The notes under the pieces were generated by a model. The model was not told the origin of the DNA. It saw nothing but the letters and a program-made list of their open reading frames with translations, and ran no database searches. Below are positions 8,532-18,741 of a stretch of DNA of 64,000 bases, piece by piece. The number at the start of each line of letters is the position of its first letter. Position 1 is the stretch's first letter. This DNA comes from a bacterium. Its GTDB lineage: Bacteria; Actinomycetota; Acidimicrobiia; Spongiisociales; Spongiisociaceae. The DNA lies in the NCBI GenBank assembly GCA_028820935.1, contig JAPPHZ010000032.1:24405-88404 (forward strand), given 5' to 3'. The position numbers and the translations under genes are program-made.

Positions 8532-10988
8532 GTGCCGGAGCTCGAGAGGGGAGGCGCCGCCGCCCGCCTGGCGGTCGACATAAACGACGAGATGTCCAAG
8601 TCCTTCGTGGACTACGCCATGTCCGTGATCGTGTCGCGGGCGCTGCCGGACGTGCGGGACGGGCTCAAGCCGGTGCAGAGGCGGATCATCTACGCCATGG
8701 ACGACATGGGGGTGGGGCCGCGGAGTTCCCATCGCAAGTCGGCCACGGTGGTGGGTGAGGTGATCGGTAAGTACCACCCGCACTCCAACGACGCCATCTA
8801 TGACGCCCTCGTCAGGATGGGCCAGTCCTTCTCCCTCCGGTACCCGCTCATCCACCCGCAGGGCAACTTCGGCACGACCGACGATCCGCCGGCGGCGATG
8901 CGCTACACGGAATGCAGGCTGGCTCAGCTGGCAGGGGTGCTGCTCGACGGCATCGACGAGGACACGGTGGACTTCGCCGACAACTTCGACGGTTCCGAGC
9001 AGGAGCCGGTCGTGCTGCCCGCCCGCTTCCCCAACCTGCTGGTCAACGGCTCGCAGGGCATCGCGGTGGGCATGGCCACCAACATCCCGCCCCACAACCT
9101 GGGGGAGGTCATCGACGCCTGCCTGTTCGGACTTGACAACCCGGACGCCGGTCCCGAGGAGTACCTGTCGATCGTCAAGGGTCCCGACTTCCCCACCGGC
9201 GGCTACGTGATCGGGACCAAGGGAGTGAAGGACGCGCTGGTGTCGGGGCGGGGCTCGGTCCGGATGCGGGCGGTGACCGATGTCGAGCCGATCCGCAAGA
9301 ACCGCACCGCCATCGTGGTCACCGAGCTGCCCTACCAGGTGAGCCAGGATCGGGTCATGGCGCGGATCGCCACCCTCGTCCAGCAGAAGACGCTGGAGGG
9401 TATCTCCGACCTGCGCAACGAGTCCTCCGCCCGCGTGGGCGTGCGGCTGGTCATCGAGCTCAAGAAGGACGTCAACCCCAAGGTGGTGCTGAACAACCTG
9501 TTCAAGCACACCAACCTCGAGGAGAACTTCGGCGTCAACGCGGTGGCCCTGGTGGACGGGGTGCCGCGCACCCTCAACATCGCCGAGTTGGTCCAGTACT
9601 TCCTCGACCACCAGATGGAGGTCATCGAGCGACGCACCCGCTTCCGCCTGAAGCGGGCGCAGGCCCGCGCCCACATCCTCGAGGGGCTGATCGTGGCGGT
9701 GGACAACATCGACGAAGTGATCGCGGTGATCCGGGGGAGTGAGGACGTCGCCTCGGCCCGGGCCGCTCTCATGGACCGGTTCCCGCTGTCGGAGATACAG
9801 GCCCGAGCCATCCTCGACATGGCCTTGCGCCGCCTCACCTCGCTGGAGACCGCCAAGCTACGCGACGAACTCGCCGGGCTGGTGAAGTTGATCGCCGAGT
9901 TGAGCACCATCCTGGCCGATCCGGTCCGGCGCCGGGCGATCATCGCCGGCGAGCTCCAGGCCACCCGCGAGGCCCACGGAGGCGCTCGCCGCACCCAGGT
10001 CATGCCGGCCGAGTCCGAGCTGTCCCTGGAGGATCTCATCGCCGACGAGGAGATCATCGTCACGGTGTCGGCCAAGGGGTACGTCAAGTCGGTGGCGGCC
10101 AACGCCTACCGGGCCCAGGGCCGGGGCGGTAAGGGGGTGAAGGCGGCGGCGCTGCGCGGCGACGACTACCTGACCCACGTGATCCATACCACCGCTCACT
10201 CCTACCTCCTCTTCTTCACCAACCGGGGACGCGTTTACCGGGTCAGGGCGCACGAGATCCCCCGCAAGGCCCGTACCGCCCGGGGGGTCCTCGCCCACAG
10301 CGTGCTACCGCTGGATCCCCAGGAGCGCATTGAGGCGATCGTGGACACCCGCGACTACGAGTCATACCGCTACATGGTGATGGTGACCAGGAAGGGGAAG
10401 GTCAAGCGCACCGCCTTCCGGGAGTACGACAGCCGCTACGCCCGGCTGGTGGCGATCCGGCTGGCCGAAGACGACGAGGTGGTGACCGTTCACTCCACCG
10501 ACGGCAAGAGCGACCTGCTCCTCTTCACCCGCCGGGGGATGGGGATTCGCTTCTCGGAGAACGACGTCCGCGCCCGGGGCAGGGCCACACAGGGCGTTAT
10601 CGGGATCCGCCTCAATCCGGGGGACGAGGTGGTGGGAGCGGCCGCCACGCTGGAAGGCGACGACATCCTGCTGCTGACCTCCGGAGGTTTCGGGAAGCGC
10701 GTGCGGTCGGCGCTGTTCAAGCGCCAGGCCAGGGCCGGCAAGGGCGTCAAGGCCATGAAGCTCACGAAGGTACGAGGGGAGATGGTGGGCGCCCGGGCGG
10801 TTACTCCAGGGAGCCAGGTGATGATCGTCTCCACCGGCGGCGTCGCCATACGCACCGCCACCGACTCGATCAGCCGCCAGAGCCGTATCGCCAGCGGCGT
10901 GAAGGTGATGAACCTGCCTGACGGCGCCAGTGTCGCCAGCTTCGCTCCCGTTCCCATGGACACAGGCATCGCTACCGGGGCGAAGTGA
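8532..10988 (+). CDS. gyrA: DNA gyrase subunit A
   Basis: DNA-cleaving and DNA-wrapping subunit of gyrase, 818 aa. The catalytic tyrosine is Tyr125 in [11 protein letters not shown]; the breakage-reunion domain opens [19 protein letters not shown], and the C-terminal wrapping domain has six beta-pinwheel blades (for example [39 protein letters not shown]), with the GyrA-box-like [13 protein letters not shown] 8532 follows GGGAGGAA and lies 16 bases after gyrB. The quinolone-resistance-determining segment reads [15 protein letters not shown], where most bacteria have HPHGDSAVYD or HPHGDASIYD, so several normally invariant positions (85-88) differ. Confidence 0.96.
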   Translation: MPELERGGAAARLAVDINDEMSKSFVDYAMSVIVSRALPDVRDGLKPVQRRIIYAMDDMGVGPRSSHRKSATVVGEVIGKYHPHSNDAIYDALVRMGQSFSLRYPLIHPQGNFGTTDDPPAAMRYTECRLAQLAGVLLDGIDEDTVDFADNFDGSEQEPVVLPARFPNLLVNGSQGIAVGMATNIPPHNLGEVIDACLFGLDNPDAGPEEYLSIVKGPDFPTGGYVIGTKGVKDALVSGRGSVRMRAVTDVEPIRKNRTAIVVTELPYQVSQDRVMARIATLVQQKTLEGISDLRNESSARVGVRLVIELKKDVNPKVVLNNLFKHTNLEENFGVNAVALVDGVPRTLNIAELVQYFLDHQMEVIERRTRFRLKRAQARAHILEGLIVAVDNIDEVIAVIRGSEDVASARAALMDRFPLSEIQARAILDMALRRLTSLETAKLRDELAGLVKLIAELSTILADPVRRRAIIAGELQATREAHGGARRTQVMPAESELSLEDLIADEEIIVTVSAKGYVKSVAANAYRAQGRGGKGVKAAALRGDDYLTHVIHTTAHSYLLFFTNRGRVYRVRAHEIPRKARTARGVLAHSVLPLDPQERIEAIVDTRDYESYRYMVMVTRKGKVKRTAFREYDSRYARLVAIRLAEDDEVVTVHSTDGKSDLLLFTRRGMGIRFSENDVRARGRATQGVIGIRLNPGDEVVGAAATLEGDDILLLTSGGFGKRVRSALFKRQARAGKGVKAMKLTKVRGEMVGARAVTPGSQVMIVSTGGVAIRTATDSISRQSRIASGVKVMNLPDGASVASFAPVPMDTGIATGAK

Positions 10989-11440
10989 CGGAGGCGCGGT
11001 TGGGGGCCTGGTCCGCCCCGCCCACCACGCAACGCCGGGTTCGCCGGATTCTCCGCAAGTTCGATCCGTGGACGGTCATGAAGGTGTCCGCGGTCCTGTC
11101 CGCGCTGGCCGCGCTCGGGCTGGTGCTGCTGTCGGTGATGGTCTGGGCGGTGATCTCCCGGCTCGGCCTGGTGTCCGCATTCGACGAGGCCGCCGCCCGG
11201 GTGGCGCTGATCGAGCCCGGCGAGTCGCTCTTCAAGACGGGCGGCGAGTACCTGCGCGGCATGATCCTGCTGGCGGCCAGCTGGATGGCCGGGACCACCG
11301 CCACGCTGACCGTGGGGGCGGTGCTGTACAACCTGCTGGCGGACCTGGTCGGCGGGATCGAGTTCACGGTGCTGGAGGAGGTGCCGGTGGATACCGCCCG
11401 GCACGACCCCGGGGGACGATCACTCGTCGGGGGGATGTGA
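10985..11440 (+). CDS. DUF3566 membrane protein (first of two)
   Basis: 151 aa with two transmembrane segments (about residues 35-58 and 95-118) and the DUF3566 opening RRILRKFDPWTVMKVSAVLSAL. The C-terminal GGIEFTVLEEV is also typical. DUF3566 genes follow gyrA in many actinobacteria; the family's role is not settled, though a link to cell envelope or division has been suggested. It overlaps gyrA by four bases (GTGA) and is followed by a paralogue overlapping by one base. Confidence 0.82.
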   Translation: MTEARLGAWSAPPTTQRRVRRILRKFDPWTVMKVSAVLSALAALGLVLLSVMVWAVISRLGLVSAFDEAAARVALIEPGESLFKTGGEYLRGMILLAASWMAGTTATLTVGAVLYNLLADLVGGIEFTVLEEVPVDTARHDPGGRSLVGGM

Positions 11441-11919
11441 TGGCGACCGTACGGCGGGTGAGGCGCGTGATCCGCAAGTTCGATCCGTGGACGGTGTTCA
11501 AGGTGTCGCTCCTCCTGCACGTGGTGTTCGCAGCCGCCACGTTGATCGGCCTGCTCCTCATGTGGTCCCTGGTGGAGAGGGCGGGCATCCCCGCCTCGCT
11601 CGACCGGTTCCTGATCACTATCAGCCTGGTTGACGAGGGCTCGGTCTTCTTCGACAACGGGAGCCGGTTCATCCGGGTGGCGATCTTCTTCTCGGTGGTG
11701 TTCGGGGCGGCGATGACCCTGCTGACCACGCTGGCGGCGGTGTTCTACAACCTGACGTCCGACGTGGTGGGCGGCGTGGAGGTGGTCATGCTGGAGGAGA
11801 CATTGCAGGTGCCGGCGGCCCCGGTGCCCAGCCCCCCGGATCCGGACCCGGAGACCCCACCCGAGGGCTCCGCCGAGATGCCCACCCTGGCCGGCGACCG
11901 CTGGTGGAGTAGTTTCTAG
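11440..11919 (+). CDS. DUF3566 membrane protein (second, tandem paralogue)
   Basis: 159 aa, a diverged duplicate of the preceding protein: RRVIRKFDPWTVFKVSLLLHVV, two transmembrane segments, and GGVEVVMLEET at the matching place, followed by a Pro-rich tail (VPSPPDPDPETPPEG) that the first copy lacks. The ATG at 11440 shares its A with the upstream TGA, so translation is probably coupled. The two products could form a hetero-oligomer; this is inference. Confidence 0.8.
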   Translation: MATVRRVRRVIRKFDPWTVFKVSLLLHVVFAAATLIGLLLMWSLVERAGIPASLDRFLITISLVDEGSVFFDNGSRFIRVAIFFSVVFGAAMTLLTTLAAVFYNLTSDVVGGVEVVMLEETLQVPAAPVPSPPDPDPETPPEGSAEMPTLAGDRWWSSF

Positions 11920-11965
11920 CTGTACGTCTCTAGTTTCCGTCAACCACCAACCAGGGACTGATCAC

Positions 11966-12712
11966 CTAGGCGGCGGCGAACCGGGCCACCTGCATGCCGG
12001 CGTCCTGGGCCAGGCGTACGAAGACCCCTTCCGGATCACCGGGACCGCCGGCGCCGCGCGGGTAGGCGCCGCGCGCGGCGGCCAGGATGGCCGCGCCGAA
12101 GCACACCGCGTCGAGGAATCTCGCCTCGTCCGAGACGCCGTGGACCACGGATGCGCTCCCCTCGGCGTCACGGAACTCGAGATCGACCCGGACCGCCTTC
12201 CACGCCGAGTCTGTGGGGGCCGGGCAGCATGCCACATCCGGCCAGGGAAGGGGGTTCTCCCCCCAGCCGGCCCACAGCGACCCGACCGGCTCGGGGAATG
12301 TGACCGCCCGGCCGGCCCGGAGCGGCCGGCCCGCCACGGTCCACGCCAGGCGGGCGTTGACCGGCTCGGCCGACCGGGGAAGCATCGACAGGGCCAGCGC
12401 GGCGGCCAGGCCCGCCCCGCTCCCGGCTCCGCTGACGATCGTGGCGCCGGGGGCTACGGCGAAGCGGGCCGGCAGGTCGGCGGAAACCACCACGGGCAGG
12501 CCCAGATCGCACGCCTCCTCGACGAGCGGGAGGCAGGCGGCGGTCACGGCGTCGACAGCGAGCACGTCCCAGCCGGCCACCGAGCCCGGTGGTGCTGCGG
12601 AATCCGGGCCGGTCTGCAACCGGCCGATCTCCACACCCGGGTCGGCCTGGAGCACCCGGATCACACGGTTGCTCCGATCGCCGCCCGTGTGGAGAGCGAT
12701 TCGATGGGTCAC
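11966..12712 (-). CDS. Uncharacterised protein, possible nucleotide-binding fold
   Basis: 248 aa, no family recognised. The N-terminus THRIALHTGGDRSNRVIRVLQ followed by GWDVLAVDAVTAACLPLVEEA has the alternating strand/helix look of a Rossmann-like fold, and a Gly-rich stretch VSGAGSGAGLAAALALSML follows. No catalytic motif is convincing. I chose the GTG at 12710-12712 because it overlaps the stop of the upstream 45-aa gene by four bases (GTGA); the frame could extend to 12784. Its end lies 46 bases from the convergent DUF3566 gene. Confidence 0.55.
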   Translation of the reverse strand: MTHRIALHTGGDRSNRVIRVLQADPGVEIGRLQTGPDSAAPPGSVAGWDVLAVDAVTAACLPLVEEACDLGLPVVVSADLPARFAVAPGATIVSGAGSGAGLAAALALSMLPRSAEPVNARLAWTVAGRPLRAGRAVTFPEPVGSLWAGWGENPLPWPDVACCPAPTDSAWKAVRVDLEFRDAEGSASVVHGVSDEARFLDAVCFGAAILAAARGAYPRGAGGPGDPEGVFVRLAQDAGMQVARFAAA

Positions 12713-12846
12713 CGATGGCCCACGGGATGCCAGGTGCCGGGTGTGGCGGGGGGCTCCGTGTAGGCCGAGGCCCGCAACCTCCACGAGGTCACCGCGGCAG
12801 CGGCCGTCGCCAGCAGGGCCAGTGCCAGGAGCGTTCGGAACTTCAT
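12709..12846 (-). CDS. Small single-pass membrane or secreted peptide (45 aa)
   Basis: Begins MKFRTLLALALLATAAAAV, a hydrophobic N-terminal helix, then a short Pro-rich polar tail ending HPVGHR. It resembles in size and layout the short DLW-39-type proteins found downstream of gyrA in actinobacteria, but the DLW motif is absent, so I do not assign it. No Shine-Dalgarno is evident before the ATG. Its stop overlaps the next start by four bases, which is the main support that it is translated. Confidence 0.5.
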   Translation of the reverse strand: MKFRTLLALALLATAAAAVTSWRLRASAYTEPPATPGTWHPVGHR

Positions 12847-13260
12847 GCCGGAGAGTCTACGAGTTTGCCGTTGCCTAGTTGGCGGCGCGGCAGCGCGGCC
12901 CTCTCCACCGGAGAGCGGCGGTCGGCTCACGAGATCGGCCAAGGGGGTTGAAAGCGTCACACCCTCACGATACGTTGCTGGTTGCCAAGCACCACTACCG
13001 GCCGAAGGCTCTTGCCGATCGGTTCGGCCGGCCTGGAGGGAACATACAGGGCTTCATGGAGCGAGCCGCCGAAACCCGGCATCCGGTCGGGCACGGCCGA
13101 CCACGCTCCGAGCCACGGTGGCGGCGGCGGGGGAGGGCCCGGTGCGGGACGCGTTTGGGCGATTTTCGCGTTCTTGTCGGGCCGAGGAAACCAGGTCCAT
13201 CATCCTGAGCGGCGACACCTCCACCCGCAACCCCTAACCCCCCGCCATGCCCCCATCCGC
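12847..13260. other. Non-coding stretch, nothing recognised
   Basis: Upstream of the small membrane peptide. Reading frames here are short, without recognisable domains or good ribosome binding sites. The region may hold the promoter of the leftward pair, but no clear hexamers were seen. Confidence 0.4.
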
Positions 13261-13380
13261 GGTTCCTCAGGATCAGGGCGTCATGGGTGGTGCGGTGTTC
13301 CTCAGGTTCGGGGGCTGCAATGTTCTTGAGGCGTGGGGCGTCATGGGTGGTGCGGTGTTCCTGAGGATCGAGGCGTGCCA
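13261..13380. repeat. Two-copy 60-bp tandem repeat
   Basis: Bases 13261-13320 and 13321-13380 align end to end. A 27-base core is identical at 13276-13302 and 13336-13362 (it begins GGGCGTCATGGG and ends GGTGTTCCT). A shorter element, TTCCT[C/G]AGG, also recurs inside and between the units. The array ends 12 bases before alkD, so it forms that gene's upstream region. Confidence 0.8.
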
Positions 13381-13392
13381 CAATCGCGCCGC

Positions 13393-14082
13393 ATGGATGA
13401 ATCACTGAGGGCCGATCTAGTGGCCCGCCTTGCCGCCGCCGGCGATCCCGACCGGGCGGAGGGCCAGCAGCGATACATGAAGTCAGAACTCCCCTTTCAC
13501 GGGGTCCGGGTGCCCGAGGTGCGGCGCCTGGCCGGGGCGGTCGTCAGGGACCATCCGCTGACCGATCCCGATGCCTGGGAGGAGACCGTTGTCGGGATAT
13601 GGCGGGCGGCCACACACCGGGAGCAGCGCTACGGGGCCATCGAGTTGGCCTACGCCCGGCCCTACCGAGGGTGGCTGCGGCCCGATCGGCTGGCGATGGT
13701 GGACGAGATGATCGTTACCGGCGCCTGGTGGGACTACGTGGATCAACTGGCGAGCAAGCACATGGGCCACCTGCTCGGTACGTACCCGGCGGACATCCGT
13801 CCGGTACTGCTCTCGTGGGCGGAGGACGACGACATATGGCGGCGCCGGACCGCGATACTGGCCCAACTCCGGTTCAAGGACCGTACCGATCCCGACCTCC
13901 TCTTCACCGTGATCGAACCTTCCATCGCCCGCAAGGAGTTCTTCCTGCGCAAGGCGATCGGATGGGCGCTGCGGGCGTACTCCAAGACCTGCCCCGACGC
14001 GGTGACCCGCTACGTGGAGGCCAACCGCCGCCGTCTCTCCCCCCTCAGCAGGCGCGAGGCCATGAAGGCGCTGGATTCCTAG
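13393..14082 (+). CDS. DNA alkylation repair enzyme, AlkD-like
   Basis: 229 aa HEAT-like all-helical protein of the AlkC/AlkD family, DNA glycosylases that remove N3- and N7-alkylated purines. Family features: YMKSELPFHGVRVPEVRRLA, the central WWDYVDQLASKHMG (the Trp-Asp pair that lines the lesion pocket), WRRRTAILAQLRFKDRTD, and the C-terminal FFLRKAIGWALRAYSK. The ATG at 13393 has no strong Shine-Dalgarno. It stands alone between a tandem repeat and a hairpin. Confidence 0.9.
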   Translation: MDESLRADLVARLAAAGDPDRAEGQQRYMKSELPFHGVRVPEVRRLAGAVVRDHPLTDPDAWEETVVGIWRAATHREQRYGAIELAYARPYRGWLRPDRLAMVDEMIVTGAWWDYVDQLASKHMGHLLGTYPADIRPVLLSWAEDDDIWRRRTAILAQLRFKDRTDPDLLFTVIEPSIARKEFFLRKAIGWALRAYSKTCPDAVTRYVEANRRRLSPLSRREAMKALDS

Positions 14083-14096
14083 TGGCCTGCGGCCAC
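14082..14096 (+). terminator. Hairpin directly after the AlkD-like gene
   Basis: GTGGCC-TGC-GGCCAC, a perfect 6-bp stem with a 3-base loop beginning at the last base of the stop codon. No T-run follows, so it would be a factor-assisted or weak terminator, or an mRNA 3' end stabiliser. Confidence 0.4.
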
Positions 14097-14216
14097 CGAT
14101 CCGGCGGTAATCGGGGGTGGCGCATCCACCCACCACACGAGATCTCTTAATACCAACACTTGCAAGATGGACTCATAGCAACTTCAATTGAGAAGAAGGC
14201 AACGTGAGGACTCCCG

Positions 14217-15406
14217 GTGCACGAGCCAGCTGAAGAGGCATCGCAGGACCGCCACGACCACCATGACCACGGTCACGGCCATGGTCACGATCACGCGCCG
14301 GCTCCAGGACACCACGACGACCATGATCACGGTCACGACCATGACCACAGTCACGGCCATGGTCACGATCACGCGCCGGCTCAAGGAGTGCTCTCCAAGC
14401 TGAAACACCTTGTCGTGCCTCACTCCCACGACCACAGCGAGACGATCCAGTCGGCCGACGAGTCGAGCGAAGAGGGGATACGGGCCGCATGGATCGGGCT
14501 GGCCGGCATGATGGCGACCGCGGTGGCACAGGTAGTCATCGTTGCTCTGTCGGGTTCGATCGCGTTGCTGGCTGACACCATCCACAACCTTGGCCATGCC
14601 GCTACCACGATCCCGTTGATCGTGGCGTTTCGCATGGGCCGCTGGCGAGCTACCAAGCGATACACCTACGGCTTCCGGCGAGCCGAGGACCTTGTCGGGC
14701 TGTTCATCGGGTTGATCATCCTGGCAAGCGTGGCGATCATCATTTGGGAGTCCGTCGACGCCTTGATCAACCCGCGAGTGGTGACCAATCTCTGGTGGGT
14801 GTTCGCGGCGGGGATCGTGGGTTTTCTCGGAAACGAGATCGTGGCTGTCTATCGGATCCGCGCCGGTCGGCGGATTGGCTCTGCGGCACTCATTGCTGAA
14901 GGCCAGCATGCACGAGCGGATGGACTGACATCGATCGCGGTTGCGATCGGCATGGTCGGAGTCTGGCTCGGCTACCCCCGAGCCGACCCGATCGTGGGAT
15001 TCCTGATCGCGATCGTGATTCTTGGAATCCTCGTATCGTCAATGCGTACCGTTGTGAGGCGGCTGATGGACGGTGTCGACGAGGGGCTGATTGACCACCT
15101 CACCGCGACAGTCAAAGAGACACCCGGTGTGGTGGCAGTCGACACGGTGCGCGCCAGGTGGTCGGGCCATCGGATGTCGGGGGAGGTCGCAATCCAGATC
15201 GACCCGGCGCAGACTGTGCTCCGAGGCCACCGAATCGCCGAAGAGGTAGAACACGCCGTACTTCATGCCGTGCCCAACACGGATAGCGTTGTCGTCCATT
15301 TGCATCCTGCGGTCCCGGCAGATGAGGCGTCGAGTCTGCATGAGCTCTCGGGCCACCACGCCAGTCGCGAGGCCAGGGAGGCGTACAGAGCCCGCCAGGC
15401 CTCTCA

Positions 15407-15410
<4 letters not shown>
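14217..15410 (+). CDS. Cation diffusion facilitator transporter with His-rich N-terminus
   Basis: 397 aa CDF-family metal/proton antiporter. Residues 10-52 are almost all His, Asp and Gly (HDHHDHGHGHGHDHAPAPG, then a second similar block), a likely metal-collecting tail. Six membrane segments follow, then a cytoplasmic ferredoxin-like domain (GVVAVDTVRARWSGH). In TM5 the metal site is HARAD (His231, Asp235). In TM2 the expected HxxxD reads HNLGH (His123, His127), so the aspartate is replaced by histidine. GTG 14217 follows TGAGGA by six bases. Zinc is the default guess for substrate; the altered site leaves it open. Confidence 0.9.
14262..14382 (+). repeat. Internal 78-bp-period repeat in the His-rich tail
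   Basis: A 43-base block at 14262-14304 recurs at 14340-14382 with one base changed, offset 78 bases (26 codons), so the frame is kept. It encodes HDHGHGHGHDHAPA and explains how the His tail doubled. Confidence 0.85.
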
Positions 15411-16398
<988 letters not shown>

Positions 16399-16511
16399 GG
16401 GTGTCCTGATCGCTGTAGACGAGCGCTTCGGGGCCATCCTACGTCGGGCCGGGCTCTCCGACCGCTGCGAGTGGGCCGGTTACGAGAACCCGTCCCCGAG
16501 GGGCGGGAGAG

Positions 16512-18590
16512 ATGACTACGGCAACCGCCGTGGAACGCCACGGGCCGTCGCGGGACGCCACCGCCACCGGTGCGAACCTGCTCGACATCGAGAACCTGGC
16601 GGTCCGCTTCGAACTGCCCACCGAGACGATCCGTGCGGTCAGCGGCGTGAGCCTCAAGGTCGCTCCCAGCGAGACCTTCGCGCTGGTCGGGGAGTCCGGT
16701 TCCGGCAAGAGCGTTTCCATGCTGTCCGTCATGGGCCTGCTGCCCTCGCCGCCCGCGCTGGTGTCGGGGTCCATCCGGCTGGAGGGTCGCGAGATCGTCG
16801 GTATGCCGGCCAGGGAGTTGAAGCGCATCCGCGGCCGGGACGTGGCGATGGTCTTCCAGGAGCCGATGTCCTCGCTGAATCCTGTCCATCGGGTTGGCCG
16901 CCAGATCGGCGAGAGCCTCCGCATACATCGGGGCTTCACGAAGGCCGAGGCCCGGCGACGGGCTATCGAGCTTCTCGACCGGGTCGGCATACCGTCCGCC
17001 GCATCGCGGGTGGACGACTACCCGCACGAGTTCTCGGGAGGCATGCGCCAGCGCGCCATGATCGCCATGGCCCTGGCGTGCGAGCCCAAGCTGCTCATCG
17101 CCGACGAACCGACCACCGCTCTCGACGTGACCGTCCAGGCCCAGATCGTCGACCTGGTGCGCGAGGTCCAGGACGAGTACCGGCTGGCGGTCGTGTGGAT
17201 CACCCATGACCTGGGCGTCGTGGCCGAGATAGCCGATCGGGTGGCGGTCATGTACGCAGGTCGCATAGCCGAGACCGGTCCCGCCCACGAGATCTACCGT
17301 TCGACCCGGCATCCCTACACGTCCGGATTGCTGCGCTCGATCCCGCGGCTGGACCGGCCCGTGACCACCCGCCTCGCCGAGATTCCGGGTTCGCCCCTGC
17401 GCGTGGCCGAGGAGTTGAGAGGCTGCCCATTCGACGCGAGGTGTCCCCTCGCTGGGGAGGGGTGCAGCGAGGCGCTTCCCGAATTGGAGGAAGTGGGCCC
17501 CGGCCGGCACGGCTCGGCTTGCATACACCATCACCAGATGGGTGATCCTTCCGACCTGTGGTCGGAGGGATCCGTACCCGGGGAGCAGGCGGTTCCAGGG
17601 CAGGGTGGGGACGTGGTCGCCTCCGTCCGGCGTCTTCGAGTGCACTTTCCGGTGGTCCGCGGACTCGGCCGATCCCGTTCCGGAGTGATACGGGCGGTGG
17701 ATGGAGTGGACCTGGACGTGCGCCGCGGCCGGACCCTGGGCGTGGTCGGTGAGAGCGGCTGCGGCAAGACCACGCTGGGCCGGGCCCTCGTAGCCCTTGT
17801 CCGACCCACCGCGGGGACGATCGAGATCGACGGGAAGCCGATAGACCCCCGGAGCGGCAGGCACCGGAGAACCGTGCAGATGATCTTCCAGGATCCCTTC
17901 TCGGCGATGAACCCGGGTATGCGGGTGGGGGATGTGATTGCGGAGCCGCTGCGCATCCATAGGCTCGGGACACCGGAGGAGATCCGGGAACGAGTGTCCG
18001 AACTGCTCACCCAGGTAGGGCTTCCCACCGACGCCGGCCGGAGACACCCGCACGAGTTCAGCGGCGGGCAGAGGCAGCGGATCGCCGTCGCCCGCGCCCT
18101 GGCGGCCGATCCCGAGGTGATCGTCTGCGACGAGCCGGTCTCGTCCCTGGACGTCTCGGTCCAGGCCCAGGTCGTGAACCTGCTGGCCGACATACAGGCG
18201 GCTACAGGCATGGCGCTCGTCTTCATCGCCCATGACCTGGCGGTGGTGCGCCACGTTTCCCACGAGGTGGCCGTGATGTACCTCGGCGAGATCGTGGAGC
18301 GAGCCCCGCGCGACCAGCTCTACCGGGAGCCGCTCCACCCCTACACGAAGGCGCTCCTGGCCGCGGTGCCGGCGCCGGAGCCGGGCGTCTCCCACCCCGG
18401 CACACGCACCCGGCTCGTGGGGGACCTACCGAGCCCGGCCGACCCCCCGGCCGGCTGTCGCTTCCACACCCGGTGCCCGGTGGCGGTGGAAGGCCTGTGC
18501 TCGACGATCAAACCGGCTCTCACCGAGTCCGCCCCCGGTCGGTGGGTGTCCTGCCACTTGGTGAATCCACCCAGGCAGCAGCGGTCTTAG
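16512..18590 (+). CDS. Peptide/nickel ABC transporter ATPase, DppD-DppF fusion
   Basis: 692 aa with two complete ABC ATPase domains that are usually separate proteins. Domain 1: Walker A GESGSGKS near residue 66, signature EFSGGMRQRAMIAMA, Walker B LLIADEPTTALD. Domain 2: GESGCGKT near 418, EFSGGQRQRIAVARA and VIVCDEPVSSLD. Each is followed by the oligopeptide-type C-terminal extension with clustered cysteines (CPFDARCPLAGEGC and CRFHTRCPVAVEGLC), which in this subfamily can bind an iron-sulphur cluster. GGGCGGGAGAG precedes the ATG. It powers the permeases encoded downstream. Confidence 0.93.
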   Translation: MTTATAVERHGPSRDATATGANLLDIENLAVRFELPTETIRAVSGVSLKVAPSETFALVGESGSGKSVSMLSVMGLLPSPPALVSGSIRLEGREIVGMPARELKRIRGRDVAMVFQEPMSSLNPVHRVGRQIGESLRIHRGFTKAEARRRAIELLDRVGIPSAASRVDDYPHEFSGGMRQRAMIAMALACEPKLLIADEPTTALDVTVQAQIVDLVREVQDEYRLAVVWITHDLGVVAEIADRVAVMYAGRIAETGPAHEIYRSTRHPYTSGLLRSIPRLDRPVTTRLAEIPGSPLRVAEELRGCPFDARCPLAGEGCSEALPELEEVGPGRHGSACIHHHQMGDPSDLWSEGSVPGEQAVPGQGGDVVASVRRLRVHFPVVRGLGRSRSGVIRAVDGVDLDVRRGRTLGVVGESGCGKTTLGRALVALVRPTAGTIEIDGKPIDPRSGRHRRTVQMIFQDPFSAMNPGMRVGDVIAEPLRIHRLGTPEEIRERVSELLTQVGLPTDAGRRHPHEFSGGQRQRIAVARALAADPEVIVCDEPVSSLDVSVQAQVVNLLADIQAATGMALVFIAHDLAVVRHVSHEVAVMYLGEIVERAPRDQLYREPLHPYTKALLAAVPAPEPGVSHPGTRTRLVGDLPSPADPPAGCRFHTRCPVAVEGLCSTIKPALTESAPGRWVSCHLVNPPRQQRS

Positions 18591-18741
18591 GCGCCAAGAG
18601 GGTTCCTGGCGTCAGGCGCGGACAAGGTGCTCTCCAGCCGACCCTACGGCCAACCGTTTGGGGTACGCTTGGCAGGCTGATGGAAGCCGGGCCGATGACC
18701 AGTTGTTCGTCCGGCGCGCTTCCCGCGTGGGGGAGAAAGGG

